Below are positions 8,205-15,347 of a stretch of 33,072 nucleotides of DNA, piece after piece. The number at the start of each line of letters is the position of its first letter. Within the stretch, counting starts at the first letter, position 1. The position numbers and the translations under genes are program-made. This DNA comes from an uncultured Collinsella sp. (GTDB lineage Bacteria > Actinomycetota > Coriobacteriia > Coriobacteriales > Coriobacteriaceae): assembly GCA_900547655.1 (NCBI GenBank), contig URHQ01000012.1:1-33072 (forward strand), given 5' to 3'. The notes under the pieces were generated by a model. That model was not told the DNA's origin. It saw only the letters and a program-made list of their open reading frames with translations, and did not search any database.

Positions 8205-8233
8205 GAGAAAAGGCGATAGACAGCCTTTTTCTC
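8205..8233 (+). terminator. Terminator-like hairpin, with an alternative upstream fold
   Basis: GAGAAAAGGC (8205-8214) pairs with GCCTTTTTCTC (8223-8233), leaving one bulged T. A competing stem, CTATCG (8198-8203) with CGATAG (8214-8219), would trap the first arm in its loop. It ends the ABC operon or acts as an attenuator for the gene starting at 8255. Confidence 0.5.
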
Positions 8234-8254
8234 ATCTGTTAGAAAGGAATCGCG

Positions 8255-8878
8255 ATGAGCGATCTGGAGAACAAGAAGAGTCCTGTGGTCATTACCATCG
8301 CGCGCGACTTTGGTGCCGAGGGCCACGAGATTGGCCGTATCCTTGCCGATGAGCTGGGGATTCCGCTGTACGATAACGAGCTACTGGTGCGTGCGTCGCT
8401 GCGCGCGGGCGAGTCGCTCGACAAGATGGCTGCCTACGACGAGCGCCTGGCCGTGGAGAATATGGCGTTTCTGCCCGACCGCTACGATGCGCGTTCGTAC
8501 TCGGACAAGTTGTTCCAAAAGATGAGCCAGGTGATTTTGGATCTGGGCGAGACCGAGAGCTGCATTATCGAAGGCCGTCTGTCCGATTACCTGCTGCGCA
8601 ACAACCCCAATCACATTGCCGTGCTGGTGACCGCACCCTTTGAGGACCGCGTCGAGATCGTGCGCAAAAAGCGCGGCCTCAACAAAAAGAAGGGTGCCAA
8701 GCTGGTCAAGCAGCAGCAGAAGGCGCGCGAGGCGTTCTATAAGCGCTATAGCGCCGGAAAGTGGAAGATGACGAGCGGCAAGGATATCGTCGTCAACCGC
8801 GCCAAGCTGGGCCGCGAGGGTTGCAAAGACGTTATCGCCGCTGCCTACCGCTACAAAGTGGCACAGCTCGAAGGTTAG
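8255..8878 (+). CDS. Cytidylate-kinase-like family protein
   Basis: This 207-residue protein matches the cytidylate-kinase-like family of small P-loop-fold proteins, distinct from true Cmk. The N-terminal nucleotide-loop region reads VVITIARDFGAEGHEIGR, where the usual GKS of a kinase loop is replaced, so the activity is unproven. Further family patterns are GIPLYDNELL, CIIEGRLSDYLL (LID-like region) and VTAPFEDRVEIV. A long Lys- and Arg-rich helix (about 140-170) follows. ATG 8255 has an AGAAAGGA ribosome site. It stands alone between the ABC operon and the convergent nfn genes. Confidence 0.8.
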   Translation: MSDLENKKSPVVITIARDFGAEGHEIGRILADELGIPLYDNELLVRASLRAGESLDKMAAYDERLAVENMAFLPDRYDARSYSDKLFQKMSQVILDLGETESCIIEGRLSDYLLRNNPNHIAVLVTAPFEDRVEIVRKKRGLNKKKGAKLVKQQQKAREAFYKRYSAGKWKMTSGKDIVVNRAKLGREGCKDVIAAAYRYKVAQLEG

Positions 8879-8888
8879 CCGACCAAAA

Positions 8889-8921
8889 ACCACCACAGGG
8901 GACAGACACCTTTGTGGTGGT
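8889..8921. repeat. Arm-core-arm repeat, copy 4
   Basis: ACCACCACA (8889-8897) and TGTGGTGGT (8913-8921) are perfect 9-nt inverted arms. Between them the minus strand reads AAGGTGTCTGTCCCC, so the conserved CTGTCCCC again abuts the 3' arm. It sits between two convergent genes. Confidence 0.75.
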
Positions 8922-8937
8922 CGGTCGACCGGTATAG

Positions 8938-8978
8938 AAAAAAGTCCCCGCCGGGCGTGTGCTCGACGGGGACTTTGC
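8938..8978 (-). terminator. Rho-independent terminator of the nfn operon
   Basis: AAAGTCCCCG (8941-8950) pairs perfectly with CGGGGACTTT (8967-8976). On the minus strand the stem is followed by a run of T (the A-run at 8938-8943), fitting the end of nfnB at 9005. It may also stop plus-strand transcription from the kinase-like gene. Confidence 0.85.
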
Positions 8979-9004
8979 CGTTTGATGGCTAACGCTGTAG
9001 GTGA

Positions 9005-10414
9005 TTACTCGCCCAGCAGGCTCTTGGTGATGGAAGCGGCGGCCTTCTTGCCGGCGCCCATCGCCAGAATGACCGTAGCGGCACCGGTGACGATGTCGCC
9101 GCCGGCCCAGATGCGGGGATCGGTGGTCTGGCCGGTCTCCTCGTCGGCGACGATGTAGCCCCACTTGTTGAGCTCCATCTTGCCGCCGATCTTCTTTGCG
9201 AAGGGGTTGGCGTTGGTACCGATAGCCGAGATTGCGACGTCGCAGGGAATCTCCTCGATGGCGCCCTCGATGGGCACCGGGCGACGACGGCCGGACTCGT
9301 CGGGCTCGCCGAGCTCCATCTTCTGGACCTTGACGGCGCACACGGAGCCGTCCTCGCCAGCGACAAACTCGAGCGGGGAAACGAGCGGCAGAACCTCGAC
9401 GCCCTCAGCCTTGGCGTGGTGCAGCTCGGCACGACGGCAGGGCATCTCGTCCTCGGTACGACGGTAGGCGATGATGGCATGCTCGGCGCCCAGGCGCTTG
9501 GCGGTACGGACGGCGTCCATGGCCACGTTGCCGCCGCCAAAGACGACGACGTTCTTGCCGTGCTTGGTGGGGGTGTCGTACTCGGGGAACTTGTTGGCCT
9601 TCATCAGGTTCACGCGGGTGAGGTACTCGTTGGCGAAGAAGACGTTGGGCAGGTTCTCGCCGGGGACGTTGAGGAACTTGGGCAGGCCAGCGCCGGTCGC
9701 CACGTAGATGGCGTCGAAGCCCTGCTCGAACAGCTCCTCGGCCGTGGCCATGTTGCCCACGACGGAGTTGTACTCAAACTTGACGCCCATGTCCTCCAGG
9801 CCGTCGATCTCGCGCTTGACGACTGCCTTGGGCAGACGGAACTCGGGGATGCCGTAGACCAGCACGCCGCCGCCGGTGAAGAAGGCCTCAAAGACGGTGA
9901 CGTCAAAGCCGTTGCGGGCGAGCTCGCCGGCGCAGGTGATGCCGGACGGGCCGGAGCCGACGACGGCGACCTTCTTGCCGTTCTTGGGGGCCATCTTGGG
10001 CGTGGAGGCGAGCTCGGGGCGGTCACCCAGGAAGCGCTCGAGCTGGCCGATGGCCACGGGCTCGGACTTCTTACCACGGATGCACTTGCCCTCGCACTGG
10101 TTCTCCTGCGGGCAGACACGGCCGCAGATGGCGGGAAGCATGGAGTCCTCGCGAATGGTATCGAGAGCGCCGCCGAAGTCCTTCTCGCGGATCTGCTCGA
10201 TAAAGCGGGGGATGTTGATGTTGACAGGGCAGCCCTCAACACAGAACGGCTTCTTGCAGTTGAGGCAGCGCTCGGCCTCGGCCAGCGCCATCTCCTCGGT
10301 GAAGCCCTTGTCGACGGGGCGGAAGTCGCAGGCGCGCTCGGCAGCCGGCTCCTCGTTATCGGGGGTGCGGGGCGACTTCATATCGGCAACGAAACGACCG
10401 TTAACTAGTGGCAT
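9005..10414 (-). CDS. nfnB: NfnB-type large subunit (GltB-small-subunit-like FAD/Fe-S oxidoreductase)
   Basis: This 469-residue flavoprotein resembles the NADPH-dependent glutamate synthase small chain. Next to an FAD/NAD-binding partner it is better read as the large subunit of NADH-dependent reduced ferredoxin:NADP+ oxidoreductase (Nfn), which couples NADPH, ferredoxin and NAD by flavin electron bifurcation. Two Fe-S cysteine groups lie at 50, 53, 58, 62 and at 97, 101, 107, 111. The FAD loop is GSGPSG (153-158). A second nucleotide loop is VVFGGGNVAMDAVR, and the FAD C-terminal motif is RIWAGGD. No glutamate synthase large subunit is nearby, which supports Nfn. The start overlaps the end of nfnA by 10 bp. 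Confidence 0.85.
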   Translation of the reverse strand: MPLVNGRFVADMKSPRTPDNEEPAAERACDFRPVDKGFTEEMALAEAERCLNCKKPFCVEGCPVNINIPRFIEQIREKDFGGALDTIREDSMLPAICGRVCPQENQCEGKCIRGKKSEPVAIGQLERFLGDRPELASTPKMAPKNGKKVAVVGSGPSGITCAGELARNGFDVTVFEAFFTGGGVLVYGIPEFRLPKAVVKREIDGLEDMGVKFEYNSVVGNMATAEELFEQGFDAIYVATGAGLPKFLNVPGENLPNVFFANEYLTRVNLMKANKFPEYDTPTKHGKNVVVFGGGNVAMDAVRTAKRLGAEHAIIAYRRTEDEMPCRRAELHHAKAEGVEVLPLVSPLEFVAGEDGSVCAVKVQKMELGEPDESGRRRPVPIEGAIEEIPCDVAISAIGTNANPFAKKIGGKMELNKWGYIVADEETGQTTDPRIWAGGDIVTGAATVILAMGAGKKAAASITKSLLGE

Positions 10415-11244
10415 GCGCAGCTCTTTTCCTCATAGGCCTTGAGGGACTCGCCCTCTTCGGAACGGTAAGCGGCCTGGCGGGCACGAAGGTCATCCCAGTC
10501 GACCAGGGTGGCATCGAAGTCGGGGCCGTCGACGCAAGCGAACTTGGTTACGCCGCCCACCTCGACGCGGCAGCAGCCGCACATGCCTGTGCCGTCAACC
10601 ATGATGGGGTTGAGGGACGCGGTGATGGGGGTGTCGTACTTCTGGGCGGTGAGGGTCGAGAACTTCATCATCGGAACGGGGCCGACGCAGAAGACCTGGC
10701 TCACGGTCTTGTCCTGCAGCAGGCGCTCCAGCGGAGCGGTGACAACGCCCTGCTCGCCGTAGGAGCCGTCGTCGGTGGTGATATGGATGTGGTCCTCGTC
10801 GAGGAGCTCGCGGAACTGGTCCTCCATGAGCAGGAGGTCCTTGGTGCGGGCGCCCATGATGGCGTGCACCTCGTGGCCGGTCTCGACCAGGTGCTTAGCG
10901 ACCGGGAAGGCAATTGCCAGGCCGACGCCGCCGCCAATGACGGCGCAGGGGCCCTCGGCCATCTCGGTGGGAACGCCCAGCGGGCCCACGACGTCGCGCA
11001 GCGACTCGCCGGCCTCGTAGGTGGACAGCATCTCGGTGGTCTTGCCGATCACCATGAAGATGAACTCGACCCAGCCCTCGTCACCGTTCCAGCCGGCCAG
11101 GGTAAACGGGACACGCTCGCCCGTCTCGTTGGCGCGAACCATGAGGAACTGTCCAGCGTGCGCATGTTTGGCGATTGCAGGCGCCTCGATGCGGAACTTG
11201 AACACCTTCTCCGAGAACTGCGTCTTCTCCAGGATCTTATACAT
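10405..11244 (-). CDS. nfnA: NfnA-type small subunit (sulfide/dihydroorotate dehydrogenase-like FAD/[2Fe-2S] protein)
   Basis: This 279-residue protein has the ferredoxin-reductase fold: flavin motif ERVPFTLAGW, nucleotide motif VIGGGVGLAIAFPVA, and a C-terminal [2Fe-2S] site in DGTGMCGCCRVEVGG with a further Cys in KFACVDGPD. The first ligand position of PyrK-like proteins is occupied here by Asp of VDGTGMC, as known for Nfn small subunits, where Asp plus three Cys hold the cluster. It binds NAD(H) and pairs with NfnB. The ATG at 11244 has a GAGAGGGG ribosome site. It leads a two-gene minus-strand operon. Confidence 0.87.
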   Translation of the reverse strand: MYKILEKTQFSEKVFKFRIEAPAIAKHAHAGQFLMVRANETGERVPFTLAGWNGDEGWVEFIFMVIGKTTEMLSTYEAGESLRDVVGPLGVPTEMAEGPCAVIGGGVGLAIAFPVAKHLVETGHEVHAIMGARTKDLLLMEDQFRELLDEDHIHITTDDGSYGEQGVVTAPLERLLQDKTVSQVFCVGPVPMMKFSTLTAQKYDTPITASLNPIMVDGTGMCGCCRVEVGGVTKFACVDGPDFDATLVDWDDLRARQAAYRSEEGESLKAYEEKSCACH

Positions 11245-11310
11245 AGAACCCCTCTCTTGTTAGGGCCGCCGAACCGTGCCTCCACGGAAATGGACGGTAG
11301 CCCGAATAAA

Positions 11311-11355
11311 ACCGTACGCGCACAGGCGTTGTGCAGACATACGGTGCAAATTATA
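11311..11355 (-). promoter_or_regulatory. nfnAB promoter -10 and leader hairpin
   Basis: On the minus strand a perfect TATAAT (11350-11355) lies about 105 nt upstream of nfnA; no good -35 is seen. The predicted transcript would begin close to a hairpin (arms 11311-11316 ACCGTA and 11340-11345 TACGGT, with GCAC/GTGC inside), which might affect message stability or regulation. Confidence 0.5.
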
Positions 11356-11436
11356 CCCTCATGGACATGTCACTTACGTGTGTCTTCGGCGGTTGGGAGC
11401 GGGGTTTATCCACTTCGGCCTACCAAAGGGGGAGAG

Positions 11437-11598
11437 GTTTATTTTGGTCGGTTTTATCAGGCAAAACGGCAAAGGGGGCCGGCCTCGGGTTGTGATGAGG
11501 CCGGCCCCCTTTGGGGTGCTATGCATGTATGGTTGCAGCGTGTTTATTGCGATGTGCCGACTGGGGCGTTTCCGCAGGTAAAACCTGCCAAAATAAAC
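11437..11598. repeat. Imperfect inverted repeat bracketing a terminator
   Basis: The arm at 11437-11460 begins GTTTATTTTGG; the arm at 11574-11598 is its near-complement (minus strand GTTTATTTTGG, then CAGGTTTTACC). The right arm contains its own palindrome, GCAGGT AAA ACCTGC (11574-11588). The long terminator at 11471 lies inside. The whole 372-bp gap between nfnA and pth holds no convincing gene. Confidence 0.55.
11471..11512 (-). terminator. Long bidirectional terminator downstream of pth
   Basis: A perfect 16-bp stem (AAAGGGGGCCGGCCTC at 11471-11486 with its complement at 11497-11512) has a 10-nt loop. It lies about 105 nt past the pth stop on the minus strand and is flanked there by a T-rich stretch. 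Confidence 0.75.
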
Positions 11599-11616
11599 AT
11601 CCCTAAATGATAGGTT

Positions 11617-12246
11617 TTAGTGCTTGCCGTTGGCGGAGGCGGCGCCGTTGACATGGTCGCGGGCATAGACCACGCCGTGCACGATCGCCAGGCCGGCGGC
11701 GTCGGCCGCGCGGGCGCAGGTGTCCTGGAAATCCTCGGCCTCGCGGGCGCGCAGCTGCTTAAGAACGTAGTCGGCGACGGCCATCTTGCCGGGAGGGTTG
11801 CCGATGCCGGTGCGGATGCGGCTGAAGTCGCGGCTGCCCATCTTGTCGATGATGGAGCGCAGGCCGTTGTGACCGGCATGGCCTCCGCCCACCTTGACGC
11901 GTACGTCACCGGCGGGAATGTCGAGCTCGTCGTGGATGACGAGCAGCTCCTCGGTCTTGATCTTGTACTCGCGGCAGAGCTTGGAGATGGGCCCGCCCGA
12001 GGTGTTCATGTACGACTGCGGCTTGACCAGCACAATCTGGCGCTTACCGCCCTCTTCCTCGGGATCGTTGATGTTGATGAGCGCGACCTCGGCGCCGGCC
12101 TGGTTTTTCCAGTACGTGACGCCGGCCTGACGGGCCAGCTCGTCGATTGCTTTGAAACCAGCGTTGTGACGGGTCTCGGCATATTCCTCGCCAGGGTTGC
12201 CAAGTCCGGCAACCATGCGAATCTTAAGCGGCTGTGCAGCTGCCAT
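11617..12246 (-). CDS. pth: Peptidyl-tRNA hydrolase
   Basis: This 209-residue enzyme releases peptidyl-tRNA dropped by ribosomes. Signatures are MVAGLGNPGEEYAETRHNAGF (catalytic His27), KPQSYMNTSGG, the substrate-loop HDELDIPAGDVRVKVGGGHAGHNGLRSI and FSRIRTGIGNP. I use ATG 12246 rather than ATG 12252 because the minus-strand AAAGGA ends right against the latter, leaving correct spacing only for the former. It often neighbours prs and glmU in Gram-positive genomes; here an inserted block separates it from prs. Confidence 0.95.
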   Translation of the reverse strand: MAAAQPLKIRMVAGLGNPGEEYAETRHNAGFKAIDELARQAGVTYWKNQAGAEVALININDPEEEGGKRQIVLVKPQSYMNTSGGPISKLCREYKIKTEELLVIHDELDIPAGDVRVKVGGGHAGHNGLRSIIDKMGSRDFSRIRTGIGNPPGKMAVADYVLKQLRAREAEDFQDTCARAADAAGLAIVHGVVYARDHVNGAASANGKH

Positions 12247-12276
12247 GTTCATCCTTTCGTTGATTTGTCGCCTGCT

Positions 12277-12305
12277 ATGGTGAGCGACCCTGTTGCCGCT
12301 GTCAA
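12277..12305 (-). promoter_or_regulatory. Promoter of pth
   Basis: On the minus strand a perfect -35 (TTGACA, 12300-12305) is 17 nt from a weak -10 (CACCAT, 12277-12282), about 30 nt before the pth start. pth is therefore probably expressed independently of prs. Confidence 0.5.
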
Positions 12306-12360
12306 ATGGAGGGTAATTGAGGGCGTTTAGGGGCGTTTGGACGGCCGTCGAAATCAGAGG

Positions 12361-12564
12361 TGGACAGTTAGTTCAGATACGTATAAGTTCTGAGGACTCG
12401 AAGTGCTCAATTCAATGCCGATACGTTGTTTTGGAGCTTTAGTTAGTCCATATGGCGCTGTTTTGAAGTCTACCCTGCCTTCAAATAGGGCGAATGGTAT
12501 AGAGATAGCTGCAAAACAGCCTAATTCAATGTGTCCATTTATACGTATTTAAACTAACTGTCCA
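12361..12564. mobile_element. MITE-like element with 26-bp terminal inverted repeats, copy 1
   Basis: The left end starts TGGACAGTTAGTTCAGATAC (26-nt arm at 12361-12386). The right end (12539-12564) is its complement with two mismatches. The interior (about 150 bp) has no ORF of note and is A+T-richer than the surroundings. A second element with the same ends lies at 13889. No transposase is present, so any movement would depend on an enzyme elsewhere. No convincing target duplication is visible. Confidence 0.75.
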
Positions 12565-12597
12565 GTCCTGTTCGGCGGCGCGCGGGTGATTCGCCGT

Positions 12598-13725
12598 TTA
12601 GACCGGCGCAAGGCCGATTCCGGCCCGCAGAGCGTTGAGCCAAGCGGCCTGACGCTTGCGATAGCCCTTGATACGGTATCGGAATCGGACTCCCGCGAGT
12701 CGATGCATCGTTTGGGCGAAGGCTTCGAGTGCAACAAGGTCTTTCATTTGGTCGCGATTGATAACCAGGACGTGGATGCCCATTGCCTTGAGGCCATTAT
12801 TTCGATTGCCATCGTGGATGCGAGCGTTTTGAAGCTCATGCCCAATTCCGTTGTATTCGTTGTCGACTCCGGCTGCCGGGCAATATAGGTCGCAGATGGC
12901 ATAGGGGATGCCCGAGGACATGCTGACCGCAAGAGTGTCGAAGTCGATTCGATAGTTGAGTAGCAGGCCTCCCATGGGCAGACTGCAACATCCGAATCCT
13001 CCAAAGCGCATGGGCGCTCCGAGAACGGCAAACATTAGGGATTCGGCTGGGGATGCAGATCCGGGTCGGGCAAGTTTGACTGCCGTGCGAAACGATGTGT
13101 ATGAGCTACTTTTGGCGAAGCGTGCAACCGCCTCAAGCTCTTCGATGGTTGTGGCGGGCTCGCATTTGTAGTGTGCCTGTTCATAGCGGGTTTCGTTCTG
13201 TTGCTCGACCACCGACTGGTTGCCCAAGCAATCAAGATCGCCCGTCGCTGCGCAGCCATCGCCCTTGGGCCAGATGTCGTCATGGGCAATGGGGTATGTT
13301 GCCCCGGGAGGAAGGGGGTAGGTTCCGAGCAGTTCCATGAGAAGCATCAAGGTTTTGGCGACTGATTCATTTTTGGAACAAAGCATGGCTGTCATGGCAG
13401 GAGACGTTGCGTAGATGTCGGCCTCGACGTGCATAATTGCACCTTCAGGAAGAGGAGCGGAGAGAATATGCTGAAGAAGTCGCTTGTCGGGGCGTCTGTT
13501 GTCTTCGTTTGAAACGAGAAGATCGAGTAGTTCGGAATCATCTTCATTCCAGGCGTCGAGTATCGAAAGTGCGTCAAAGTCTATCGCGTCATTATTGGGA
13601 ATGCAGCTAGCCAAGGCCTGTGCTTGCTGTTCACTATCAACGGAGTCCCAGGGTAGGGCAGAGTACGCCCGTCGTGCGCGACGAATTGCGCGGAGGGCGG
13701 AGAAATGTGAAATCACGGTCGTCAT
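12598..13725 (-). CDS. Hypothetical protein with Vsr/DUF559-like endonuclease tail
   Basis: The function of this 375-residue protein is unknown. The N-terminal 230 residues show no motif I recognise; the centre carries GSASPAESLMFAVL. The C-terminal part (about 280-375) follows the plan of DUF559/Vsr-like PD-(D/E)XK nucleases: a core strand AICDLYCPAAGVDNEYNGIGHE with Asp and Glu, a basic NNGLKAMGIHVLVINRDQ helix-strand unit, then a terminal helix. Actinobacterial proteins of this shape sometimes accompany AbiE-like systems, but no partner gene is seen. G+C is lower than in the flanking prs and pth genes. It is framed by the two TIR elements at 12361 and 13889, suggesting horizontal arrival. 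Confidence 0.65.
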   Translation of the reverse strand: MTTVISHFSALRAIRRARRAYSALPWDSVDSEQQAQALASCIPNNDAIDFDALSILDAWNEDDSELLDLLVSNEDNRRPDKRLLQHILSAPLPEGAIMHVEADIYATSPAMTAMLCSKNESVAKTLMLLMELLGTYPLPPGATYPIAHDDIWPKGDGCAATGDLDCLGNQSVVEQQNETRYEQAHYKCEPATTIEELEAVARFAKSSSYTSFRTAVKLARPGSASPAESLMFAVLGAPMRFGGFGCCSLPMGGLLLNYRIDFDTLAVSMSSGIPYAICDLYCPAAGVDNEYNGIGHELQNARIHDGNRNNGLKAMGIHVLVINRDQMKDLVALEAFAQTMHRLAGVRFRYRIKGYRKRQAAWLNALRAGIGLAPV

Positions 13726-13888
13726 AGCTATAACGTACTAAGTTGGCGGCAGAATGCGACCCCCATACCGTTCTTTTCGCTCAGCGGGGCGCTGCGCGCC
13801 ATGAACGGCTGGGTGTTATGAAATCGGTGGAATCGGTTGAGGGGATTGCAGGAAATTGAGCTCTGCCGCGAAGGTTGACGATAGCTAC

Positions 13889-14089
13889 TGGACGGTTAAT
13901 TCAGATACGTATAAGGCGGCGGGCGTTCGAGGCGTGTCTAAGGCCCTTGAGGGCGATTTGAGGGTAAATATGCAGCGGTTGTACTCGAGAACGATGAGAT
14001 TTGGACGGCATGGCATCCGCTGGGGAGCTCAGAAGGCTCCGAACGGCTTTTGGAGCTTTAAAGAAATACGTATCTGAACTAATTGTCCA
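13889..14089. mobile_element. MITE-like element with the same terminal repeats, copy 2
   Basis: The left arm at 13889-13914 starts TGGACGGTTAATTCAGATAC; the right arm at 14064-14089 is its near-complement. Length (201 bp) matches copy 1 (204 bp), but the interiors differ except for a shared TTTTGGAGCTTTA stretch. It lies between the nuclease-like gene and prs. The gap from 13726 to 14110 otherwise holds nothing I can assign. Confidence 0.75.
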
Positions 14090-14110
14090 GGGAAGGTTGG
14101 CGAGGGATAG

Positions 14111-14144
14111 AAAAAGGGTCGGAAGCTCGCTTCCGACCCTTTAA
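14111..14144 (-). terminator. Rho-independent terminator of prs
   Basis: AAAGGGTCGGAAG (14113-14125) pairs perfectly with CTTCCGACCCTTT (14130-14142) around a CTCG loop. On the minus strand it is followed by T residues. It lies 27 nt past the prs stop. Confidence 0.88.
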
Positions 14145-14170
14145 AAGCATCAAAGATGATGCGCGGCAGG

Positions 14171-15157
14171 CTACAGCGCGAAGTCGCCGCCGACGAGCGT
14201 GGAGACGGGCTCCTCGTGGTAAACGGCGGAGATGGCCTGAGCGAACTCCTCGGCGACCGAGATGGTCTTGATCTTGCCGCCGACCTCGACAGGAATGGCG
14301 TCGGTGACGAGGCACTCGACGATGGGGGCGTCGTTCAGACGCTCGATGGCCGGACCGGAGAAGATGCCGTGGGTGGCACAGACGTAGATGTCGCCAGCGC
14401 CCATAGCCTTGAGCTCCTTGACGTTGGCGCACAGGGTGCCAGCGGTGTCGATCATGTCGTCGTTGATGATGCAGGTCTTGCCCTTGATGTCACCGATGAT
14501 GCCCATGACCTCGGCGGCGTTGTGGCGCGGACGGCCCTTGTGGGCGATGGCCAGGTCGCAGCCGAGCATGTCGGACAGCTTCTTGGCGGCCTTGGCGCGG
14601 CCCACATCGGGGGAGACGACAACCAGGTTGTCGGTGTCGAAGTGCATGTCGTTGTAGTACTGGCCAAACAGCGGCAGCGCGGACAGGTGGTTAACCGGGA
14701 TATCAAAGAAGCCCTGGATCTGACCCTGGTGCAGGTCGAGAGTGATGATGCGGTTGACGCCGGCGCGCTCGAGCAGGTTGGCGACGAGGCGGGCGGTGAT
14801 GGGCTCGCGCGGGCCGGCCTTGCGGTCCTGGCGGGCATAGCCGTAGTGGGTGATAACGGCGGTGATGGAGCGGGCGGATGCGCGCTTGGCAGCGTCGGTG
14901 GCGATGAGCAGCTCCATGAGCATGTCGTTGACGTTGCCGCCGGCCACGGACTGAATCAGGAAGACGTCGGCGCCGCGGACGGTCTCGTCGTAGCGGGCGT
15001 AAATCTCACCGTTGGCGAACTGCTTTAGCGTAAGGCCCGAAAGCTCGACCCCAAGGTACTCAGCGATCTTCTGAGCGAGGGGACGGTTGGAGGAACCGGA
15101 ATATACGCGGATGGACTTGCGCATATTCTCCGACTTCTCGGGATCATTAATCGGCAT
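14171..15157 (-). CDS. prs: Ribose-phosphate pyrophosphokinase
   Basis: This 328-residue enzyme makes PRPP from ribose 5-phosphate and ATP for nucleotide, His, Trp and NAD synthesis. Recognisable blocks are FANGEIYARYDETVRG, HYGYARQDRK (ATP site), DLHQGQIQGFFDIPVNHL (cation/ribose-phosphate site) and the PRPP loop IINDDMIDTAGTL. The C-terminus is slightly extended. The ATG at 15157 follows AAGGAGA. It belongs to the glmU-prs-pth group but appears to have its own promoter and terminator. Confidence 0.95.
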   Translation of the reverse strand: MPINDPEKSENMRKSIRVYSGSSNRPLAQKIAEYLGVELSGLTLKQFANGEIYARYDETVRGADVFLIQSVAGGNVNDMLMELLIATDAAKRASARSITAVITHYGYARQDRKAGPREPITARLVANLLERAGVNRIITLDLHQGQIQGFFDIPVNHLSALPLFGQYYNDMHFDTDNLVVVSPDVGRAKAAKKLSDMLGCDLAIAHKGRPRHNAAEVMGIIGDIKGKTCIINDDMIDTAGTLCANVKELKAMGAGDIYVCATHGIFSGPAIERLNDAPIVECLVTDAIPVEVGGKIKTISVAEEFAQAISAVYHEEPVSTLVGGDFAL

Positions 15158-15201
15158 TACCCTTCTCCTTTTTATCGAATGCCATATAGATGCCTTGTTG
15201 C

Positions 15202-15229
15202 ATTGTAACCGCGCGGCGGGGTTTATCAG
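15202..15229 (-). promoter_or_regulatory. Probable promoter of prs
   Basis: On the minus strand the -10 TACAAT (15202-15207) is preceded 16 nt upstream by a weak -35 CTGATA (15224-15229). The resulting leader would be about 38 nt. Confidence 0.45.
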
Positions 15230-15297
15230 GTCTTGATAATGTCTTTACCGTCAACGGACACGAACCGACCACTCATCCGGTCGCGCAGGTCACAATA

Positions 15298-15333
15298 GAA
15301 AAAGGAGCCGTCCCCAGGGAACAGCTCCTTTTG
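15298..15333 (-). terminator. Rho-independent terminator of glmU
   Basis: AAAAGGAGC (15300-15308) pairs with GCTCCTTTT (15324-15332) on either side of a 15-nt loop, 15 nt past the glmU stop. It separates glmU from the downstream prs promoter. Confidence 0.75.
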
Positions 15334-15347
15334 TGCTTGGTAAAACG

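Noticed and set aside
9005..10414. Glutamate synthase small subunit as the function of the large flavoprotein
   Set aside because: No large glutamate synthase gene is near, and the overlapping partner is the FAD/[2Fe-2S] subunit of Nfn, with its Asp ligand.
13856..14077. 73-codon plus-strand frame through the second TIR element
   Set aside because: It spans the element end and shows no protein-like composition or ribosome site; the first element has no equivalent frame.
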